Shown here: in pieces, positions 63,557 to 64,000 of the stretch | Position numbering within the stretch: position 1 is the stretch's first letter | How the letters are laid out: each line of letters begins with the position of its first letter | NCBI GenBank assembly: GCA_965247385.1 | Contig: CBDFHG010000003.1 | Coordinates: forward strand, 1 to 64,000 | Source: Thermohalobaculum sp965247385 | Lineage (GTDB): Bacteria; Pseudomonadota; Alphaproteobacteria; Rhodobacterales; Rhodobacteraceae | Reading direction: 5' to 3' | DNA: 64,000 nucleotides | Notes under the pieces: generated by a model | What the model was told of the DNA's origin: nothing | What the model saw: only the letters and a program-made list of their open reading frames with translations | Databases searched by the model: none | Program-made: the position numbers and the translations under genes

Positions 63557-63868
63557 CACAGTCCGTTCATTGCTTCCATGCGGGCGTTGCTGTGGATTGA
63601 CGTCCAACGTTCGAGAATGCGCTTGGGATGTTTTTTGACCGTCTCCAGAGCCTTGCGAACGGCTTCGATCCGCGGATCGTCTCCGATCTGTTCGTGTCGA
63701 GACGCTGTTCGACCAGCCGCCATGGTGGCGTAACCCCGAGGCCAAGAGCCAATACATCCTGAGCATCCATCGCCTGTCCCTCTCCGTTGTTGTCAATGAT
63801 GACAGAGGGTAGCTGATTACGCCCTAAATGATTCCCTGAATTCCACTTCCAACGTCGAAGATCATTAT

Positions 63869-64000
63869 ATTCAACCACTTAATCCCATGCACAAATCTGT
63901 GCACCTCAGTGCCGCGCGGCAAGGGGCCGGGTGAATGGCGGCGCCTAGCCTTGTTTTGGCCGGGTTCGGACCAGGGCGGGCCCAAAGCCCGCCAGCCCTT
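63869..64000. other. Right edge, no gene recognised
   Basis: 132 bp past the ISL3 remnant. A hairpin GGGCGGGC (63974-63981) / GCCCGCC (63987-63993) sits at the very end; the sequence stops before it can be seen whether a T-run follows. Confidence 0.4.

Larger units (their letters stand above)
61541..63860. mobile_element. ISL3 remnant split by about 1.9 kb of inserted DNA
   Basis: Left part 61541-61638 encodes, on the minus strand, the C-terminal end of an ISL3 transposase (RNTETFITMIYLIAAS). Right part 63536-63860 encodes the N-terminal portion (MDAQDVLALGLGVTPPW). They match the single uninterrupted relic at 26545-26878 around the sequence GGTAGCCTCT / GGCTCTTGCC. ATCATTAT lies outside both ends (61533-61540, 63861-63868), an 8-bp duplication typical of ISL3. 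The foreign 61639-63535 segment contains three unrecognised coding regions. Confidence 0.65.

Overview
The window joins two kinds of DNA. Bases 1 to about 4,505 are eukaryotic. They are relatively AT-rich and carry phase-0 exons with GT/AG borders that encode the C-terminal lobe of a protein kinase, a coiled coil, proline-rich linkers and kelch repeats. They also carry terminal-inverted-repeat transposons with TTA and TTAA target duplications. A kinase/coiled-coil/kelch protein with many small symmetric exons fits a sponge host genome. From about 4,506 to the end the DNA is GC-rich, intronless and alphaproteobacterial. Gene orders such as ilvE/petP/petR, deacetylase/xseB/dxs, ispH/methyltransferase/rnhA and a TRAP transporter point to a Rhodobacterales-like bacterium. 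The simplest reading is a sponge-symbiont metagenome contig that is chimeric at about 4.5 kb, cutting a kelch exon and a DUF1445 (D-glutamate cyclase-like) gene.

Layout of the bacterial part. (1) 4.5-13.7 kb: DUF1445 fragment, three TRAP transporter genes, a metallo-beta-lactamase-fold hydrolase, an AhpD-like protein and a fused 5-oxoprolinase/hydantoinase; together they suggest uptake and breakdown of 5-oxoproline, D-glutamate or a related cyclic amide. (2) 14.0-15.2 kb: an IS30 transposase with a substituted catalytic Asp. (3) 15.67-36.29 kb: a 20.6-kb mobile unit bounded by 40-bp inverted repeats and an exact 8-bp target duplication, inserted in an IS1182-type transposase gene whose halves lie on either side. 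Its cargo is an MFS transporter, a TIM-barrel isomerase-like protein, a broken integrase plus IS91 pair, a 1,579-residue autotransporter with Ig-like repeats and a poly-C tract across its translation start, ISL3/IS630 elements, and a LysR / cysteate-lyase-like / hydrolase / ProXVW cluster. (4) 36.3-37.3 kb: a graveyard of IS1182 and IS66 fragments.

(5) 37.4-55.5 kb: chromosomal core: ilvE, petP, petR, deacetylase, xseB, dxs, a DUF2569 protein, a TrmA/RumA-type RNA methyltransferase, an AllA-like protein with a divergent LysR gene, a frameshifted cNMP-binding protein, map, sfsA, a CinA-type domain, a HAD phosphatase, an RTX protein interrupted by TGA, polA, a zinc-finger protein and an ABC ATPase. 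(6) 55.6-57.1 kb: an intact IS1182-type element with a TTAT duplication placed at a terminator. (7) 57.3-61.2 kb: ABC exporter, ispH, methyltransferase, rnhA. (8) 61.3-63.9 kb: a solo IS91 end and an ISL3 remnant split by about 1.9 kb of foreign DNA with small unrecognised genes.

The most notable items are the 20.6-kb mobile unit, the apparently phase-variable autotransporter inside it, and the host/symbiont junction. All calls come from reading the sequence; no database search was run.
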